Assembly: GCF_040436345.1 (NCBI RefSeq)
Contig: NC_133230.1
Span: 17,184,197-17,248,196 of the forward strand
DNA length: 64,000 nt
Reading direction: 5' to 3'
From: Pagrus major
Taxonomy: Eukaryota; Chordata; Actinopteri; Spariformes; Sparidae
Below are positions 61,123-64,000 of the stretch, piece after piece. The notes beneath the pieces were generated by a model, which was given only the letters and a program-made list of their open reading frames with translations, ran no database searches and was not told the DNA's origin. The translations under genes were made by a program, and so were the position numbers. The number at the start of each line of letters is the position of its first letter. The first letter of the stretch is position 1.

Positions 61123-62273
61123 TCAGTCCTGCCATTTTCTCCTCTCACCGCCAAATATCGCAGCCCATTTGCGAGTTATCTCCAGGTAGATTGTGGGTTT
61201 ATTGGGCAGGTAGTCCAGATACACAGTCTGGCTTGATTTGGGAACCGCCATTTCAATCTGAGTCCCCTCGTGCCACTCGTTAAAAGATGTTATAGAGATA
61301 AAATCAGGCCTGGCTTCCAACGCAGCGCTCAGCGAGGTTTCATAGTATTTGCCGTTGATGCGGTTTCGAGTGTTTTGGAAGTTCCAGGGTCGAATGCTTG
61401 TGTCAATATACCCTGGACCCACACTTGGAATGAATATCAGGTTATTATCTTCACAGAAAGATTTAATAGAGTCCCAGTTGCGCTGAGTGGAGCCGTAGGA
61501 AAATCCATTAGTAGCAAAGTAAGTGTAGAGACCATCAAAACCGGCAGTCAGGATATCCCTCTTATGTTTCTCCTCAACCAGCAGGGCAATGAAGATGGCA
61601 TCATACGGGGTGTCCCTGATGCTGTTACTCTCTGTGTGTTTTAGCAGTTTGGCCCACTGCTCTGAGTTCATCAGATATGAGTCATACACATAGAAGAGCG
61701 GAAGAAGCTTGCCAGTGTTTGTGCGGTACTTAAAGAAAGCAGGGTGCTCTCCATATCTGAGAGGAGGAAGTAAAAGAAACGAGAAGACAGGGAAAATGTC
61801 AGGGGAGTAGAAAAGGCAGATGCAAACAGGATAATTATTTATACAATAAATAATGAAAGATTATTCCTTTTCCAGATGGAGTGTGAGATCATATTGCTAA
61901 CATTTTATCAGCACAGAGAAAACACAGCAATACTCACTTCTCAATGACGTATTTGACATTAGTTAACATGTTGACTTCATCTCTTCCTTTGTACGGTTCA
62001 ATGTGAAACGCTACCTGTAAGCACACACACAACCACAACATAATAAAGATGACATAAAACTTTCTCAAAGCATGTTTTTCAAGCAGCTCCATATACTGCA
62101 TCGGACATTTAGTCTGCTGCTAAATCAAAACTGTATTAAACTCCGTAAAAAATCCATACGTACCTTTATATGGTATTTATGTGCCACTTCCAGCAGCAAA
62201 GGCACAAGGTCATCCACTGGCTCACCATTATCATCCTTCATATTAGGAGGATACCAGGAAAGAGCCATGACAC
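61123..62273 (-). CDS. manea: Endo-alpha-1,2-mannosidase (GH99), C-terminal three exons
   Basis: Partial gene. Three minus-strand exons join in phase: 62273-62164 (VMALSWYPPNMKDDNGEPVD), 62014-61938 (VAFHIEPYKGRDEVNMLTNV, KYVIEK) and 61756-61123 (YGEHPAFFKYRTNTGK to the stop). Introns are GT-AG. The enzyme trims glucosylated mannose from N-glycans in the Golgi, bypassing glucosidase I/II. The catalytic SFNEWHEGTQIE motif is intact; its two glutamates, three residues apart, correspond to the pair used in GH99's epoxide-type mechanism. The FIPSVGPGYIDTSIRPWN and NTRNRINGKYYE blocks are also conserved. The first base pair of the leftmost codon (Gly, split 1+2) and all N-terminal sequence (membrane anchor and YYSWYGNP region) must lie beyond 64000 or in unseen exons; no such exon was found in 62.3-64.0 kb. 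Confidence 0.95.
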
Positions 62274-63090
62274 CTGAGAAAAAAGACAGTTATAAACATG
62301 AATCCAAAACCTGGACCAGATAATTGTTCATGAATAATTGGTTGTTCTTATGGTTTGTATGTATTACAGTGATGTTATATATGTCAAAGGAGTAATACAG
62401 TTGGGGCACAATAAAAATGGGCATAACAATTTTCTTCAATCAGTCAAAATATAACATTTTTCAGTTTTGTTAACAAAATGATTAGTTACAGAGATGATAA
62501 ATTAATATTTACTACTACTTGTAGCAGTCCAATTGTTTGTGACTTGCTATTTTGGGCTGATTTTCCTCATGACTGATTGCAGGGGATTCAGAGCAGCTGT
62601 GCACAGGTGGGGAGACTGACGACACCCTGTTTGAAAGGCTTAAGAGAGGTGGGAAATGGCACACCAGGGGCTCTCACCCTCACACTGAATCTGCTCCCGA
62701 CCCAGTCTGAATCGCTCCTTGAATTACCAAGAACCTCATTCCCCCTTAGATTTTCAGCCAGAAACTCTATTTAGGCCCCATTTTGTTTTCTTGGCTGCCC
62801 ACATCTTTCTTGAGGGAACTTTGTTTATTTGGGGAACCCCTTAAAACCCAAGCCCCTTTACACCTTCAGTTTACCATTTTATTTCCCTGGGGCTTATAGG
62901 AGCATATTCATTTATTATAGCGGGAAGAGGCATTTGTTCATTATATCCAAAAGAGGCATTTGTTTATTGTCCAAGTAGTGGACATTGGGCATTCCCCTAG
63001 TTTTGCATGTTCTTTGTTTATATTGTTATGTAGGTTGGGCTGGCCTGTAAGCAATTTACAGCCTGTACCGCCACATACTAATAATAATAT

Positions 63091-63233
63091 TTAAAGGTCC
63101 ACCTCGTAAAAGAAAGTTGATTCCCAACTCTTTGGGATGGCTGCTAACCCAACCTACAATCCCAAAGTGTCAGTATTTGACAGGTTCAGAATGAGACTCA
63201 AAAATCCACTTTCTTACAAAGTGGACCTTTTAA
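63091..63233. mobile_element. Short TIR element (MITE-like), 143 bp
   Basis: The left end TTAAAGGTCCACCTCGTAAA (then AGAAAGT) and the complement of the right end, TTAAAAGGTCCACTTTGTAA (then GAAAGT), are terminal inverted repeats of about 25 bp. TTAA at each edge could be part of the target site. A half copy is at 52620-52718. Confidence 0.65.
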
Positions 63234-63516
63234 GCTAAGTGTGATTTACAAAAATGACGCCATAAATGACAAAAACTATCAAACTTAACAGTTGTACGAC
63301 CAATTTGCTGATTATGATCACTGCAGTATCATAACAGAGGGCTGGGTGTTAACTCAGTATTATCGTTTATCGGCATACATGGTACAACCATAGGCAACAA
63401 TTTGATGACAATGAGCAGAATTAGCTCTTTTTTTCTTTTATGCTGTTGATAGAGTTTCAGATGTTTTATATTTTAAATACATCTGCTACATCATAATATT
63501 TTATATTACCTTATTA

Positions 63517-63775
63517 CCTACGCCAAGGAGGATGTTTGCACCAATTTGTTTGTTTGCTGGTTGGTTTGTCGGCAGGATTACAGCCAAGAATAGACAGCAC
63601 TGACTTTTGGAGAAGATCTGGATTAAAAACACAGATCCAGGACTTTTTTCTCACTTTTCTTCAACATTGCAAGAAAGGGTGTTTTTCAACACTTTAGTTA
63701 GTTTCTCAGGGAATAATCTTGATGAAAAAATAGGTATTTAGTTGGCTGGTATGTACAGTATGAGTGCCATTCCTG
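63517..63775 (+). mobile_element. CGCCAAGG-type interspersed repeat
   Basis: Begins CTACGCCAAGGAGGATG, continues TTTGTTTGCTGGTTGGTTTG and CGGCAGGATTACAGCCAAGA, ends near TATGAGTGCCATTC. Same family as 45225-45408. Confidence 0.6.
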
Positions 63776-64000
63776 TTTATATTGTGACAGTGATTTCAGT
63801 AAGGATACACTTATCTTACTTTTAAGATTCTGATACCTTGACTCAGAGTAACTGTCAAAACTGAGGACTGATCGCTCCGCTCTGTCCTCACATCATTTTT
63901 ATGTAATGTAACATGAGGCCAGGAGCCAGCAGACAGGCACAACTGAATCAATAGTTATGTAACATTTGATTCAGTAACAATCAATGTAACGTTGCATGTA

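Larger units (their letters stand above)
62274..64000 (-). other. manea intron (to window end)
   Basis: Right of the splice acceptor at 62274-62275. No upstream manea exon recognised. Carries the MITE-like element at 63091-63233 and an interspersed repeat at 63517-63775. Confidence 0.65.

Overview
The window looks like teleost fish nuclear DNA. Genes are split by GT-AG introns, intergenic stretches are AT-rich and carry CA/GT/CT microsatellites and fish-type short interspersed elements, and every recognised protein is a vertebrate family. No virus, bacterial operon, CRISPR array or rRNA gene was seen. I could not run searches, so identities rest on reading translated exons and joining them by hand at splice sites and reading phase.

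Layout. 1-5.3 kb: no supported CDS; a CpG-containing, CCAAT-bearing stretch with a donor-like site (1.5-2.1 kb) may be the first exon of a leftward gene outside the window, followed by a ~100-bp tandem duplication and an AT-rich array. 5.77-7.45 kb (+): marcks, two exons, 228 aa. 8.2-12.8 kb: repeats, including a hAT-like element family and a hairpin element. 13.41-17.76 kb (-): col10a1, two coding exons, 654 aa, with a leader exon and TATA box. 17.8-36.8 kb: 19 kb without a supported gene. 37.0-42.0 kb (-): an 11-exon TGFBRAP1/VPS39-family gene, 830 aa. 43.9-46.5 kb (-): a four-and-a-half-LIM gene, best called fhl5, five coding exons, 281 aa. 46.6-55.5 kb: intergenic plus the probable fut9 3' UTR. 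55.57-56.65 kb (-): fut9, single coding exon, 360 aa, with a likely non-coding first exon near 59.0 kb. 61.12-62.27 kb (-): the last three exons of manea; the 5' exon(s) lie outside the window.

The genes are not a functional pathway. Two encode Golgi glycan enzymes (FUT9, a Lewis-x fucosyltransferase; MANEA, an endo-alpha-mannosidase), one an endosomal tethering-type protein, one a LIM scaffold, one a cartilage collagen and one a membrane/actin regulator. Their arrangement is informative: FHL5-FUT9-MANEA is the conserved human 6q16 block, MARCKS and COL10A1 are human 6q21-q22 genes, and the TGFBRAP1 relative beside an FHL gene mirrors the TGFBRAP1-FHL2 pair on human 2q12. The most interesting observation is therefore a TGFBRAP1 paralogue kept next to fhl5, probably one side of an ancient duplicated block whose copy is not present at 6q16 in mammals.
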